From positions 186,001-250,000 of the forward strand of contig JAFKAC010000045.1 of NCBI GenBank assembly GCA_025766275.1: a stretch of DNA of 64,000 nucleotides, given 5' to 3'. This document shows, in pieces, positions 8,972 through 21,571 of the stretch. A program made the position numbers and the translations under genes. Numbering within the stretch: the first letter of the stretch is position 1; every line of letters starts with the position of its first letter. Below the pieces are notes generated by a model. That model made no database searches. It saw only the letters and a program-made list of their open reading frames with translations, and had not been told where the DNA came from. The DNA comes from Lactarius indigo (Eukaryota; Basidiomycota; Agaricomycetes; Russulales; Russulaceae).

Positions 8972-10930
8972 GTGGCGTACTCGACCAGAGATCAGTGGAC
9001 GTCTTTCCGTCCCTACCATATTGAACGACGAGGAGATCGTAACGTACCAACAAGATTCTTGGGAGCAGCCCAGTGGAGAGAACGAGGAGAAGATACTGGA
9101 TACTTTGTAGAGTTCAACGGCCCAAACCGTTATCGACCTGTTGAGTTCAATTTCGAACACCTTTGTTGGACCGAGGTTACTTGGAACCCTATAGACCACC
9201 ACTGGGATATCATACGACCAGCCGGGAGAAATTACAACTGCGACATCGACACGCGGGAACTCAACAGCCGCGCAGACTACGGTCCTATCGACGGACAAGC
9301 ACAAGAACATACGGACGAAGGAATCAGCGGAGAAGAGACCTCCGAGAGTCAGCAATCACCAGACCGAGGAAATACGCCAGCGGAAGAAGCCAGTCTAGGG
9401 GCCATTGGCGAACACATCATACAACAAACTGAGTCTCTGACTATCCATCAACCCGAACCAGAAATAATCCACGTTCATAGCCCGGCAGTCGCAATGGCAA
9501 CAGCCACTATCACACAAGAAACGCAGCTCACCATCGAAGCAAGGGATCAAATAGCCCTAGAAGAACAAAGACGCATCACAGAAGAATCGCGAGCCAACTT
9601 GGCTCCCATCGACCCATACACCGGTCACCGAATGACCGACGACGACGTAGCCATCCATCGCGCCATCGGGCCAGACGTAGCCGACCCTCCCAGCGGTGGA
9701 GGAGGACCCCCTGGTGACTTACCAGGAGGAGGACCCCCACCCCGAGGAATAGGATTCGGAGGGTTCCCTGGAGGATTCCCAGGAGGACCACCAGGAGGAG
9801 GACACCCTGGAGGAGGACTACCAGGTGCAGGTCCCATTATTCCCCCTCCCAATAGTAAACTAGCGGGCGAAGCACCCACAGTATTCGACGGAGAACGCGC
9901 AAAAGTCGAAGCATTTCTCACCCAATGGCACGTTTACTGGGGCATGAATGCAGACGAAGGTATCATGGCCACACCATACCGACGAGCCCTCCTCTTCCTA
10001 TCGTACATCAAAGGCGTTAACGTCAGCGAATGGGTGTTGGCAATGCTCACCTGGCTCAACGGTCAGATACAAACAGGAATACCCCGAACAAGCAAAGGAC
10101 TGTGGAACGAAGTCACGCGCAGCTTCATGCAGCGCTTCAGAAACACGATGGAACAAGAGCAAGCCCAATATGAATTGAAGAAAGGGCTCAAAATGATTGG
10201 AGGCAATTTAGATGAGTATTGTACTCAATTCGAACAACTAGTGCGACGCGCACATTACCGGCTCGATGACCCTCAGACACTCGACCTATTCACAAGCGGA
10301 TTACCCACTGATCTATACTCCAAAGTATACACCCTCGACTCCCCACGAAATTATCGCGAGTGGAAAGAAGCTGCCACTACCCGCCAGCAACAATACATGC
10401 ATCTCAAAGCGATGCTCAATAAGGGGGCACCACAAAAACAGGAAAGATCGCAAAGACAACAACAACGCTCTTGGCAGGGGCCGCCAAGAAGCTCCTGGCA
10501 ACCCTGAAACCTCCCACGAGACCCAAATGCGATGGACACATCGGCAGATCGCATCAGAGGGCGATTGACAGGGGCAGAAGAGATACTTGCCCCTCGACCC
10601 CCATACCGGCCTCGCGGAGGGTTCCTGCAGAGAGGAGGAGGACGTAATAACCAAAGGCCAGTCACTTGTTACAATTGTGGAAAGGACGGACACATGGCCT
10701 GTGATTGCAGATCGCCACGAAGGGATTATCAATCTCAAGCGTCCACTAGTCAGTATATCGATACTGACTACCATCAACAAGAACCAGAAGTCGCTACCAG
10801 GGTGGTCCAAGAAGTACCCCCTCAACAGCGCGCCAGTGACTGGCTTAATGGAGTAGCCGGAGAATCAGACGACGTTAAAGATATCATCCTCCAACAATTG
10901 TGGAAAAAGGAGGGTTTTCAGGACGCCTGA
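8972..10930 (+). pseudogene. Gypsy-2 gag with one in-frame TGA
   Basis: The frame runs to the stop at 10928-10930, broken only by TGA at 10505-10507. Order: a conserved N-terminal domain of about 110 aa (DQWTSFRPY, WRERGEDTGYFVEFNG), an acidic Gln/Glu-rich linker, a Gly/Pro-rich hinge near 9690-9850, a Retrotrans_gag domain (from WHVYWGMN, about 9925-10330) and a CCHC knuckle (CYNCGKDGHMACDC, about 10667). No ATG lies in this frame before 9494, yet the upstream part is protein-conserved in all gypsy copies. The likely start is GTG at 8972 (context atcGTGg) or the first ATG at 9494 for a short form. Confidence 0.85.
10912..10918 (+). promoter_or_regulatory. Candidate -1 frameshift site GGGTTTT at gag/pol overlap
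   Basis: In the gag frame it reads G GGT TTT, a canonical X XXY YYZ slippery heptamer. It lies 9 bases before the gag stop, and pol is in the -1 frame. Six bases downstream, gcctgaaccc can pair with gggtgagggc (4 + 4 bp with an internal loop). The same heptamer and stem occur at the same place in Gypsy-1 and Gypsy-3. Confidence 0.65.
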
Positions 10931-13278
10931 ACCCATCGGCCTGGGTGAGGGCAGTCAATTGTAACAGTGTAATCATGACTCACTACCGTTCAATGAGAGT
11001 TCCAGTATCGATTCGCACCAGTTACGCAATGGCCGACATACGAGCTTTAGTAGACTCAGGAGCAACCCACTGCTTCATGAGGCCCTCCTTTGTCAAAAGG
11101 ATGGGGTTTGGGACCAAACCGCTAGACGTCCCGAAGAAAATATGGAACATTGATAACACCGAAAACAAATCAGGGCGTATTACCCATTATATCGACGTGG
11201 ACGTACAAACTAAAGGAATTAATAAGGAAATACGCTTCCTTATCACAGACATAGGAGACGAAGACGTCGTATTAGGATATCCATGGCTCGCAATATACGA
11301 CCCTCACATCAAATGGTCACAAGCAGCCATACACGAAGCGATGCTCCCCATTGTCATCCGATCAGTAAACCCCCGCATCGAGCGGATCACACCGGTAGTG
11401 GCAGCCTCCTCCGTGCAGGACGATGAATATGAAGTTGTACACTCCTGCGTCATCACCGATGAACAGCGACAACAATTCGAAGAAGGTTGTCGAGCCAGAG
11501 CGACAGCAACAGACCTTGCCATCGTGGCTCATCAATACATCACTAAAGCTGAGTTACCCCCCGAGTATCGAGAGTTTGAATGCCTCTTCAGTGAAGGAGC
11601 GTCGGACAGGTTTCCTCCCAGTAGACCCTGGGATCATGCGATCGAGTTCAAGCCAGGAACAGCAGACGCCATTGACTGCAAAATATACCCCATGACTCAA
11701 GAAGAGGATAAGAAACTACGGGAGTGGATAGACGAACAACTAAAGAAAGGATACATAAGGCCTTCCAAATCCCCATACGCATCATCCTTCTTCTTTATCA
11801 AGAAAAAGGATGGAAAACTACGACCAGTACAAGACTATCGAAAGATCAACGCGGTCACCATTCGCAATCAATACCCACTCCCTCTCATTTCTGACCTTAT
11901 CACGGACCTAAGCAACGCCCATATTTACACTAAACTTGACATTAGGTGGGGATATAATAATATACGCATCAAGGAAGGAGATGAGGAGAAAGCAGCGTTT
12001 AAAACGTGATACGGACTATTTGAACCCACGGTGATGTTTTTTGGCCTGACCAACTCCCCTGCGACGTTCCAGACCATGATGAACTTTATATTTAGAGATA
12101 TCATGGCAAAGCATGAAGCACGTGGAACGATTATTAGAGTCTATATGGACGACATCAGCATCGCCACCGGACTCCAACATTCGCTGCCAGATCACATCGA
12201 AGCAGTCAGGGACGTTCTTCGTGTATCTGCAGAGCACGACCTCTATTATAAACTCGAAAAATGCCTTTTCCACTCCCCGCGCATGGATTACCTGGGGGTA
12301 ATCCTTGAAAAGGGGGTGACGCGCATGGACCCCGTCAAAGTTGCCGGTATCAAGGACTGGCCTACGCCAACCAAAGTTAAGGACGTCCGCTCTTTTCTTG
12401 GGTTTTGTAATTTTTATCGACCTTTCATACGAGGATTTGCAACCAAGGCACGACCACTTAACAAACTTACACGAAAGGACACCGAGTGGCGTTGGGGAAC
12501 CGAAGAAGAAAAGGCGTTCCAAGACCTTAAAACCCTTGTCACCAGCGAACCCATCCTAGCACACCCCGATCTCACCCAACAATTTGAGTTGGAGGTCGAT
12601 GCGTCGGGCTTTGCAACGGGAGCGGTCCTCCTTCAACGCAAAAAGGATGGCAAACGACACCCCATTGGCTACTACTCATCTACCCTCAATGAAGCAGAAC
12701 GGAACTACGACATTTACGATCTCGAACTCCTGGCAATTGTTAAAGCTTTCCGCCATTGGAGGCCCCTCCTAGCAGGTTCCCCTCACAAGATCAAGGTCTT
12801 CTCAGACCATCTAAACCTACAATACTGGAAGTCACTGCAAAAAATTAGCAGACGCGTTGCCAGGGAAGTACTCGAACTCTCTGAATATGACTTCGAAATT
12901 CATCACGTCAAAGGAACCTCTAACGGGCGTGCCGACGCACTGTCGAGAAGACCAGACTACGACCAAGGAGAACACGACAACGAAGGAATAACAGTACTAC
13001 CAGACAGCGTCTTCATATGTGCCAACATCCTAGAAGAACCGCAAAACCCTCACGGGAGACCGGAGATTCTACCAGTAGAAACGATTCCCATGCACCCCAT
13101 CTACGAACAAGACATAGCTAAGCTGAAGCCATGGGTCGACACGCATAAACTAAAAGACATTGAAGGGACGTGGTACAAGGATGGACGTCGAGTGGTCACC
13201 GGAGGCATCCATGACAAACGCACCATCATCGCAGCACATCATGATTCCCCTATATACGGCCATCCAGGCATCAAACGC
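10919..13278 (+). pseudogene. Gypsy-2 pol, first part (protease, RT, RNase H, integrase start)
   Basis: The frame shows the protease motif DSGA near 11053, then reverse transcriptase with PQDYRKINA-like and YMDD (12142-12153) motifs, and RNase H (VDASGFATGAVLLQ, then DLELLAIVKAFRHW). The integrase zinc-binding start has its histidines in HDSPIYGHPGIKR. A TGA at 12007-12009 interrupts reverse transcriptase. The KDZ transposon enters at 13278/13279 within integrase, and the frame resumes without loss at 26928. Confidence 0.92.
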
Positions 13279-13433
13279 CACATAATGATCAGCGGTGGCT
13301 TATGTAATTGATACCCCCAACCGACGGTGAGATTCTTTAATAGTTCATACTCAGCCGGCGCCGGCCGACGGCGGAGATTCCGCCATAATTGATACTCCAA
13401 CCGACGTCGGCTGGGTCGGAGATAGTCGGGAAT
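13279..13433 (+). repeat. KDZ left terminal inverted repeat (155 bp)
   Basis: It begins CACATAATG and aligns without gaps to the reverse complement of 26766-26920. It contains ggcggagattccgcc (13370-13384), a CGG-N5-CCG palindrome. The outer 17 bases are less conserved than the inner part. Confidence 0.88.
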
Positions 13434-13980
13434 AGTTGGGGATTGATGAGTTACTCGAACACAGAATAGAAAGGCTTAGAGGTGGCTATTATATGTGTAG
13501 TATCCAAAGGTGATGTGTAATCAATCAAAGGAGCAAGACTCAGGCATATAAGACCATCCACTCAGATATGTGCAAGCACATCAAATGAATACAAGTGAAA
13601 CAGAATACATAAGGAGTGTCTGATCACAGGTGAATGTCAATTGATAGTCTATGCATATTAGGGAGAATATCTAATAATAATATACCAATCGGGACACCCG
13701 CTATAATTGATAGTCTAATTGACAACAGGTGGGTCGGAGATAGTTGGGGATCTCTGAGGGTCATCATAAGTAAAATATAAATGAACAGAGATCATACAGG
13801 CTACTATGTAGTCTATTCAGAGGTTGTCTAATAATAATATACCAATCATGACAACTCTGATAATTGATAGTGTAACTGACGATAGGTGGGTCGGAAATAG
13901 TCGGGGATCTCCAACGGACTTCATAAATACAATGGAAATGCATTGAGGTCATAGAGGCTACTAGTCTATGTGGAGTATCC
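13385..13980. repeat. Subterminal repeats of the KDZ element
   Basis: The inner part of the inverted repeat (ataattgata ... gggtcggagatagt) recurs at about 13385-13450, 13703-13755 and 13860-13915. The last two belong to a roughly 157-bp tandem repeat that also shares ctaataataatatacca upstream. Such subterminal arrays commonly bind transposase. No gene is seen between 13434 and 14458. Confidence 0.7.
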
Positions 13981-14458
13981 AGAGGTCATCTATATTCAAT
14001 AAAATGAGCAGAATGGAATATTTGATCACAAGTATGTGGTGACTGCTTATAAGTGTCAGAGACAACAGACAGAGTCAAGGCACAGTGAGCTAGAGCGGAG
14101 TTCCCGCTTGTGAATACATACAAATGCAGGCTAGTGGGTGTTGGTGAAAGGAAATACAGGGGAGTAAATAAGGTGAATACAGGATAGGGACCTCATAAGG
14201 ATATACGACAGGACTTCCTAATTGGATGTGTAGAGATATAAATGGGTCCCCAATCTTTCAATTGGTGGTTTAACCCCGTAAGATCTCTATAGACATTGCA
14301 GGTATTTACCGGACTTGAATATGGTTGTGGAAGTGCGGATATACCGAAGCTCATATGCACATACTATTGGTCAACAAATGATAGATTAGTACAGGAGAAT
14401 ATTAAGTAGTAAGTGGAAAGCATGTGCAGATATTCCAGTATGGAAATGTACATATAGA

Positions 14459-16550
14459 CTACCTGGCTAGATAGCTAGGATGAACTTTTGCTGCACCCCT
14501 GCCAGTGTCCAAATTCCTGGAGAATGATTAGAAAAGCGGGATTAATGGCTGGGAAACTATTGCATTGAAAGTACTCACTTGATCTTCTCTGACACCTTGA
14601 TAAATCGTTTCCTTTTCTCTATAAGTGGGCTAGTATTGAGTTCCTTCATTTCCTGCACATGGTGTGTATCTGATGGACCTGCTATATCTGAAAGTTGGGA
14701 TGCTAGTATATCTGGGTAGCTGTGATGGGATATGGACGAGGTACAAACCTGATGATGATGATCTATTGATATTTGAAGATTTATATCCTGGAGAGTCGGG
14801 TGTTCCGTCATTCCCTAAACATATATCATGAATAAATGAAAAACACCATGATAGCAGCCATACTCACCAGGATCAGTTTCATCCTGAGACCCATGAAGTG
14901 GAGGAGATTCCGCAGCCCATGAATGGTCAGATGGCTCATCATGGACAGATGATTCATCCAAAGAGTCATCAGTCTTGTCACCCTGAGGATTAGAGTCCTC
15001 ATTATAGTGAAGGTCAAAGGACTCTTCGTCAGATCCATCTGATTGCTTGGGTCGAGCACGTCGGATGTTCCGCTTATGTATTGTAGGCTGCCTCGTATCA
15101 TTGAAGAGTGGGCATGTCGGAACCCACATCAGGGGATCAATACCTTGGTCTTGCCTATCCCTCCAATGGTCTAGAAGGCGAAAGACCTCATCAATCCGGA
15201 TCTTGGATGGGTCCTTCCACTCAAAATCATATGGAATACATTCCTCATCTATCCAGGCAGATGGATCACTTGACAATGAACCCCATGGAATGGTCTGGTT
15301 CTCGATTCCAGTGACATATCCTTATTCACATATGTGACATACTGCAGCACATGAATTGAAGAATGACTCACGGATATGTGCAGTGCAATAGTCCCTCAGC
15401 AATGTTTGAACGACCTTAGCTTTATATCCATCATGGGAAACAACTGTCGGGAGCTCCGGGAATCCATCTGCATTGAACACAAGGGGGATTGGGGTGGTGA
15501 TGGTCTTTGAGAGGTCCCTTTTCGGACGTTCCTTCACAGTATCTGAGGCATGCATTTATTAGATGTAATCACTTGAGACAAGATGATGGGCATAACATAC
15601 CTTTGGCAAAGCACTGCATCCCAAATTGAGCCCATTGCTGCCAGAGGGCAGCACTCTTCCAGTCTGGACAGAACTTCCGAAAGTCCTTTCCATCCTGCAA
15701 TATACTGTTGACATCATTGCTAAGATCGGATCAACCGACGCTCAGCAGACATGACCAAGGGATATGTATTTGATTGCTTACAAGCCTATCTTGAGGTCGT
15801 TGTCTTCACCCTCATATGTGGTTAGGACAATGGAGCGGATTCCGCATGTCTTATAAAGCTGACTTTGGAAGTCCTGGATGATCCGCTCACGCAGAGAGGA
15901 TGCCATCCTACATAGGAGGTATATGAGGAATCAATGAACAGGTGATTTGGATATGTGCATACCTTGATTGAATGTTCTTTGGTGGTGTCTTCTCTGACCA
16001 CTCCCTAGCAGACTCTTGATACTCCTCTTGATCCTCAATAGACAGTTCATTCCATAGAGCAGTGGTTGCATCCTGAAGGGCTCCTATGAATGCAGGACTT
16101 CCCGGTTCTGTCCCAGAGGTCTCCTTTGCAAGCCTTAAGACCTCATCACGGTTCAGATGATAGAATGCGTTCCTGGCGGACCATTTACGAGTAAACTTGA
16201 TGTATTGACGCTTGGGGCGGACATAGTGGTTATAAAACCACTTGTGGATTTTCTGGGATGGGAAATGAGAAGGATGGTCCGATATTCATAGTGAAACATG
16301 CCTTTCTTGCATCCTTCTTGTCAAAGGGTGTATTAGCAGGGCGGAGATGATACAGCTCTCCCATAGCCTTCTCAACAATCCTAGTGCGATCATGAGTATC
16401 AGCCTCTTGGAACTTATCGAGATATTCTAGTAGAATGTCTCCATCTCGAGGGGTAATAGAGAATCCTGTGTTCACAGATTGCTCCCCATAGCTCTGTAAG
16501 CTTGAGGGATCTCCACTACCATCAGAATCATTGAGGTATTCATTCTGCAT
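14459..16550 (-). CDS. KDZ auxiliary gene A, multi-exon, unknown function
   Basis: A spliced minus-strand gene. The start is taken at 16550 (MQNEYLND), and exons are joined by short GT-AG introns. Recognisable conserved-looking stretches in order: ITPRDGDILLEYLDKF, then KWFYNHYVRPKRQYIKFTRKW (shown only as landmarks KWFYNH and FTRKWSARNAF), LWNELSIEDQEEYQESA, LYKTCGIRSIVLTTYEGE, PDWKSAALWQQWAQFG and FEWKDPSKIRIDE. An acidic Ser/Asp-rich tail follows. The stop is probably TAG at 14459-14461 after a last small exon. The Trp/Tyr-rich middle has the look of a compact helical DNA-binding domain, but I cannot assign a family. A copia solo LTR sits 60 bp upstream of the start and probably separates the gene from its promoter. 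Exon ends are approximate. Confidence 0.6.
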
Positions 16551-16609
16551 AATGGATGAGATGAGGATGGATAGATGGACAAGGTATGGTGATTGAGAGG
16601 ATGGACAAA

Positions 16610-17237
16610 TGATGAACAGCACAATAGAAGGGCATACTCACAGAGGGCTAAAGAGTCTGTGGTGAGATATGCAGAAGTGCTTGAAGCAGCAACAGGGGGT
16701 CAGGCAAGGTAAAGCAATGGAGTTGTCTGGCACACAAGCAGTGAGAACTGATGTTATACATTTAGAGGGAAGGGAGCTTACCTGGCACACAAGCAGTGAG
16801 AACTGATGTGGACCAGGAGCGTACATGGTACTCTACTTATACTCCTACAGAGGGTGACAGTAGTACAACACAAGTAACGCTAGTCACAGAATACAAAGGT
16901 GCTTTTGTTCTACAAAGGGACAAAAGAGTGGACGCTTTGAGAACAAGGGAGAGGAGAACAAGAAGAGTCCAGAACTAGATGATATCATACTGACATCATA
17001 ATAAAGATAATACTAAGTAAAGAACAAAGGAAAGTACAAAGGCGTTATACAACGCAGAGTCCGGATGTATGATGTCATTAGAAGTACAGTGATGTCATAT
17101 GTGACGCAATGATAAGTCCAGATTGTACAGATCAAACAGTATCTAATCTACAAGTCCTGTATATCTAATCTAAAGCAGTCCATGCTGCAAGTCCGGTCCG
17201 TGTGAGCCGCTAGGTGCGCAAGGGTCACTTATCAACA
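16610..17237 (-). mobile_element. copia solo LTR (628 bp)
   Basis: It belongs to the same family as 813-1439 (starts TGATGAACAG, ends ACTTATCAACA) but has visible substitutions, so it is older. It is flanked by ACAAA at 16605-16609 and 17238-17242. It sits between auxiliary genes A and B of the KDZ element, just upstream of gene A. Confidence 0.92.
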
Positions 17238-17242
17238 ACAAA

Positions 17243-17790
17243 TGTACTAGGTGTGACGCTTAAGTGGATGGATATGAGCATCTCATTGTGATGGCCAGTC
17301 ATTAAATATGTTCCTGTGATACAATAGAGAATCGGATGATGGTCGGGAATGGTCCGACATCAAGCACCAATACAATGAAACTGTTTGAGCAATGTGGGGT
17401 ATCATATTGTGCAAGAGGATGTCCCGATGTGTAATAGCCATGGCATGACTTGGTATTACAATGTTCTAATAGTGGACCTCTGCACCTGAAGATGAGACAT
17501 ATGTGAAACATGTATGGACATGTGGAGACAACAGATGGGGCAGAAAGGAGCACTTAAGGATTTGATATCAGAGTGGACATATGTGATGATATAATGGTCG
17601 TAGTACATGTATCGGGCGAAGCGGACGTCCGGCTATGTATATCCGCCATACAGCCCATTCAATTGACATTTACATATAACATGGTACAGGCATCGGGAGA
17701 AGCGGAAGTCCGACCAACTATATCCGCTATGTGTTCCATTTGATCGACAGCTACATATGACATGTTACATGGGCTACGCAATAGTGCGGA
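17243..17790. other. KDZ intergenic stretch, no gene
   Basis: No convincing coding sequence. Two similar segments (near 17610-17660 and 17690-17760) share atcgggcgaagcgga / atcgggagaagcgga, followed by tatccgc and a stretch like catacagcccattcaattgac. This makes an imperfect tandem repeat of about 85 bp that includes the CGG-N4-CCG motif. Confidence 0.5.
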
Positions 17791-18825
17791 TCACCCGAGG
17801 GCGGCCGCAGTCTGTTCAATCTCAAGAACTACCTTGTGAAGCTCGTCATTTATGTCTTTCAAATTAGCCCTAAGCTTGGTGACTGTTTCCCACAGTTGTG
17901 CAAGCCGAATCTTGAGCGCAGCTGTCCTGGCATCCAATTCGCCAAGGTCTTGGGGCTTTGTGGTGGCAGGGATGGTGATACCCATCGGATGCATGGTGCC
18001 GGTGGGAGCGGATGTCCCGGGAGATGCAGACGGCTTTGTGGGGAGCTCCGCAGCACTACGAGTTACAGGGCGAGTCACCCCACTGCGGACGTCCTGCGAC
18101 TTGTCCGATGCGATGGGCTGTATGCATATGTCTTTAGGATCTGTGGGATGTGTGTAATAGATGTATAAATACGTACCTGTGCTTTCGGAACGCCCGCCTT
18201 TCTATCAGACGTCTTAGGAACATTGGGCAGTCGTTCAGGATCTGCACCATCGATATCCATGATATCCGAATCCTAGAATAGAGGTAATGTGTGAATATGA
18301 TATAAAGCACACTTAGACATACCTGCGTCTCTGCAGACGTCGAGTCCACTAGGGATAAGTCAACAACAGCAGCAGAGGGTTTCCCCTTAGCTGCGGAGCC
18401 TGCCGGACCTCCCTGCGGGCGACCCACGAGCCTTTGAGATGCAGGGATGAGGTCCATGAAGTCGTCGAGTGGGGATGCACCCCGGACCTTCATCCTCTTC
18501 GCATCAGGCTGTAGGGGACGATGTTAGTATGTATCAGGCATATAGTGATCTAATTCCATACCTTGGTGCGTACATCCTTGTTACCCACCGCCTTGGGGAG
18601 TGGAATGACTGGAGATGGAACGCTTGACAGAAAGTCAAAGCCATCATCTTCCACAGCCGCTTTTGGGGCCGGCGGAGGTCCCATCGACTTGGACTTAGCA
18701 CGATTAGGGGGCTTGATGGGAGCAGGCATGGGCTTGATGGGAGGAGGCTGGGGCTTACTTGGGGCGGGCTGGGATCGCTCAGATGTGCGAGACTGAGAGC
18801 GGGAAGAGCGGGGAGCGTCGGACAT
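17791..18825 (-). CDS. KDZ auxiliary gene B, Pro/Ser-rich protein with C-terminal coiled coil
   Basis: A spliced minus-strand gene starting at ATG 18825 (MSDAPRSSRSQS). The N terminus is very rich in Pro, Lys and Ser (KPQPPPIKPMPAPIKPP) and looks disordered. Later exons include DAKRMKVRGASPLDDFMDLI and a DSDIMDIDG acidic stretch. The last exon encodes a heptad-like helix (ELDARTAALKIRLAQLWETV) ending at the stop 17791-17793. Introns are short GT-AG types at about 18510-18560, 18275-18325 and 18113-18175. There is no recognisable catalytic domain. A role as a DNA-bound scaffold or partner of gene C is only a guess. Confidence 0.55.
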
Positions 18826-19077
18826 AGTTGCTGTGCTCTGAGAAGTGAGGAGGCCTAGTTCAGCGAATATATTATTGTTTCAAACGTGTCCCAATCAGAT
18901 TCGATGTGTATGCATATGTACATGTGATCTGTCTTCGATTGGAAGCATGGGATCGGACATCGGACATGGGTCGTGGGAAGTCCAATAGAGCCCAACATGG
19001 TTCTTTGGGGGTTATTCTGTGAGCGCATATCTCTCCCATATCTCCCCCGTATATCCTGCCCCGCCACATCACTTGCA

Positions 19078-20970
19078 ATGGCTAAGAAAGCTGTCACAGA
19101 ATTGACGAAGGATGAGACTGTCATGCTTGTGATAGCTGCTAAGTGCCTGGCAGCGATTAGACACGTTGCGGAGGTCCCTACGACGGCTGAGCAACTGGCC
19201 ATGCTCAACAAGCATGTCAGTGTGGAGCTGGTAAGTCAGTTCGATAAATATACTGAGCAATAAACTGATACATGTTATAGAAGACAGTTAGTGCGATATT
19301 CAGACGGTATATAGACCGCCCCAAGAAGCCCAGGCTTCATGCAGTCGCCCAGGTAATGGGATATGAGTGGGGGAACGCTAGGCGGGAGTCCCGCGATCCA
19401 GACTGGGACAATGTAACCATCGATTACATTGCATCTCTATGCGAAAAACAAGAGATAATAAGTCCGGACTGGCACGAAGCATACACATCTATCGATCTAA
19501 GCAAGTATCTGGAGGGTATTCAGCCGAAGAAGATGTGGTGGGCTCCTGTCAACGAATATGTGGATGATCGTACGTCCCCTGCATACACTTGTTCCATCGC
19601 TCACTTGTGCCAAGTCGCTATGGATGAGCCAGCAGATGACCCGGCGGATGACCCGGCGGATGAGCCTGCAGATGGCTCCGCGGACGAGCCTGCGGACGAT
19701 CCTGCGGATGATCCCACAGATGATCCTGGGGATGGCTCAACTCATCCATCCAGACCAGAGTCGTCCCTCGCAAGCGCAACGCTTCCCGACAAGGGAAAGG
19801 CTCGAGCTGATCCACCACCATCTGAGCCTTCGAAGCATCCGTATGGCCTGCGGAACAAGAAGTGGCCTGCTCCGGCGAGCCCCGATGAACCAACTGTGGA
19901 GTCAGAGGAAACAACCCCTCGGAAGTCCGGCAAGTCGCAAGTTGAGGTGGTTATTTCATCCCCTCCTCGTGCCAAACAGTGCCCACGTCTTGAAGAGGAT
20001 AGTACGGTTGAGGCCACGGGTCTGGTGAGCATTGTGGACTTATCCTATCATTTTATTGGCTACTATATTCGCTGCAGGATATGTGTGGCCCATGTATAAC
20101 TCGCAAAGCAAAGGCGTGCAAGCCACAGGCCAATGTGAAGCGCCTGACGTCTGCTTGCGTCGCCTGTGCGACTCTACACAAGACCTGCAGTCTGCCTGCA
20201 TCCTGGGGCATCAGGCCGCATTGGATGGGGGACGCCCGATCTGCCTCGTCCGTACGCACGCAAACCCCGAGTAAGTCCGGTATATTTCCGAACGCGAATG
20301 TGCCAGAGATATCACTGATAATATCTAGGCATTCTTGTGGATGCGCAAATTGAAGCTCTTGCGCAACGGGTGGACGAACTGTCCAACGAAATACGTGATT
20401 TGAAGAAGGACCAGGCCACATTGATGGAGGAGAACCGTCGTGGACGACGTCGAACGAACCAGAAGTTGCAGGACGCTCTCCTCATGCTGGGAGTGCTCTT
20501 GGAGAAGCAGGGGGTTGATTCTTCCTCTATCCCCAGCATCGGACAGCCCGCTTCTAGCACCACTAATTCCCCTGGCCTCCAGGCCACATCTTCGCCGGGA
20601 ATCCCCTTATCTTTACTCAAACTTTCAGATGCGCGTTCAAATGCATCATCGAAAACTTCAAGCGTCGTTTCAGAGCCCCGCCAAGTGATGGGTATGTATT
20701 ATTCTTATAGCGGATGTCCCGCTCTGACATGCATTTCAAGTGGATCGATTGGGTGGGAGTGCCCCTGCATCCAAGGCCGCATCCATCACCTCTCGCCATT
20801 CCGTGGCCTCACACCATTCCTCTACGGGTGGGCCGCTGCGCCAATCATCAGGTGAGTAGTTTGTGTTTCTTGGCTGTTTCATGCACACCTAACGTATGTT
20901 TCAAGTTGCGCGTTCGGGTTGGAGTGCTGCATCACGCAGGCCATCGCCGGAGATCCCCCCCACACAGTAA
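19078..20970 (+). CDS. KDZ auxiliary gene C, Zn2Cys6-like cluster plus coiled coil
   Basis: Start ATG at 19078; exon 1 is 19078-19230, exon 2 is 19281-20024 and exon 3 starts at 20078; further exons run to TAA 20968-20970. Exon 2 holds a Trp/Asp-containing N-terminal domain, then a run of PADD/PADE acidic repeats. It continues with a basic stretch (KHPYGLRNKKWP). Exon 3 encodes a cysteine cluster, C-x2-C-x7-C-x12-C-x2-C-x6-C (CGPC ... C ... CVAC ... C), close to the fungal Zn2Cys6 pattern with one extra residue in the first loop. A coiled coil follows (AQIEALAQRVDELSNEIRDL). This arrangement is that of a dimeric fungal Zn2Cys6 DNA-binding protein. Such proteins bind paired CGG triplets, and CGG-N5-CCG sites litter this element. 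Function is inferred, not shown. Confidence 0.65.
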
Positions 20971-21571
20971 ATAATCGAATATGCATTTTAGGACAATTTG
21001 TAATCACGTAGTCGGACTTCCCTATTTGAATGAATCGGTACATGTGACGTGTGTGCAATCAGTTTCATGTGATCCATCTGTCATTTGCTTCATGTGACCC
21101 ATCTGTAACATGTGACGTTGTACATCATATGACTTGATTCCCATATGTGGGATTCTGCAAAGCTGAGTGGCATGCGACTTAATACATCGGACCATCCGGA
21201 CTAAACCCGACTCACACCCTAAATACATCTCCATTAAGTGGTCGGCACATTGCAAAGGCGGGATACATGGCTGAATATCTCTGTAGTAAAGCTGGCAGGT
21301 TGTATCACATATGCCTTCTATAGATCATATCAAATATGCATGTGTTTAGAGTATTGTATGTCTAGTATTATTCATTCGCCATTCATATGTGACATTGAAA
21401 CAGCGGACCGTCCGACATTCATGCCATGTCATATATTGAGGTGTAGTCTAACAATTACCATAGATCCTCAGGCAGCGTTTCATGTATCTTCAGCAAGGCC
21501 AAACCTGTTTCACATGTCCATGGTATTTATATTGCTTCAGGTTTAGCTACTCTATTGCTCTACTACCAATC
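20971..21571. other. KDZ intergenic stretch, no gene
   Basis: No convincing gene. It contains CGG-N5-CCG sites at 21188-21198 and 21404-21414, and repeats of catgtgacc/catatgtga-type words (for example near 21040-21130). Confidence 0.5.
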
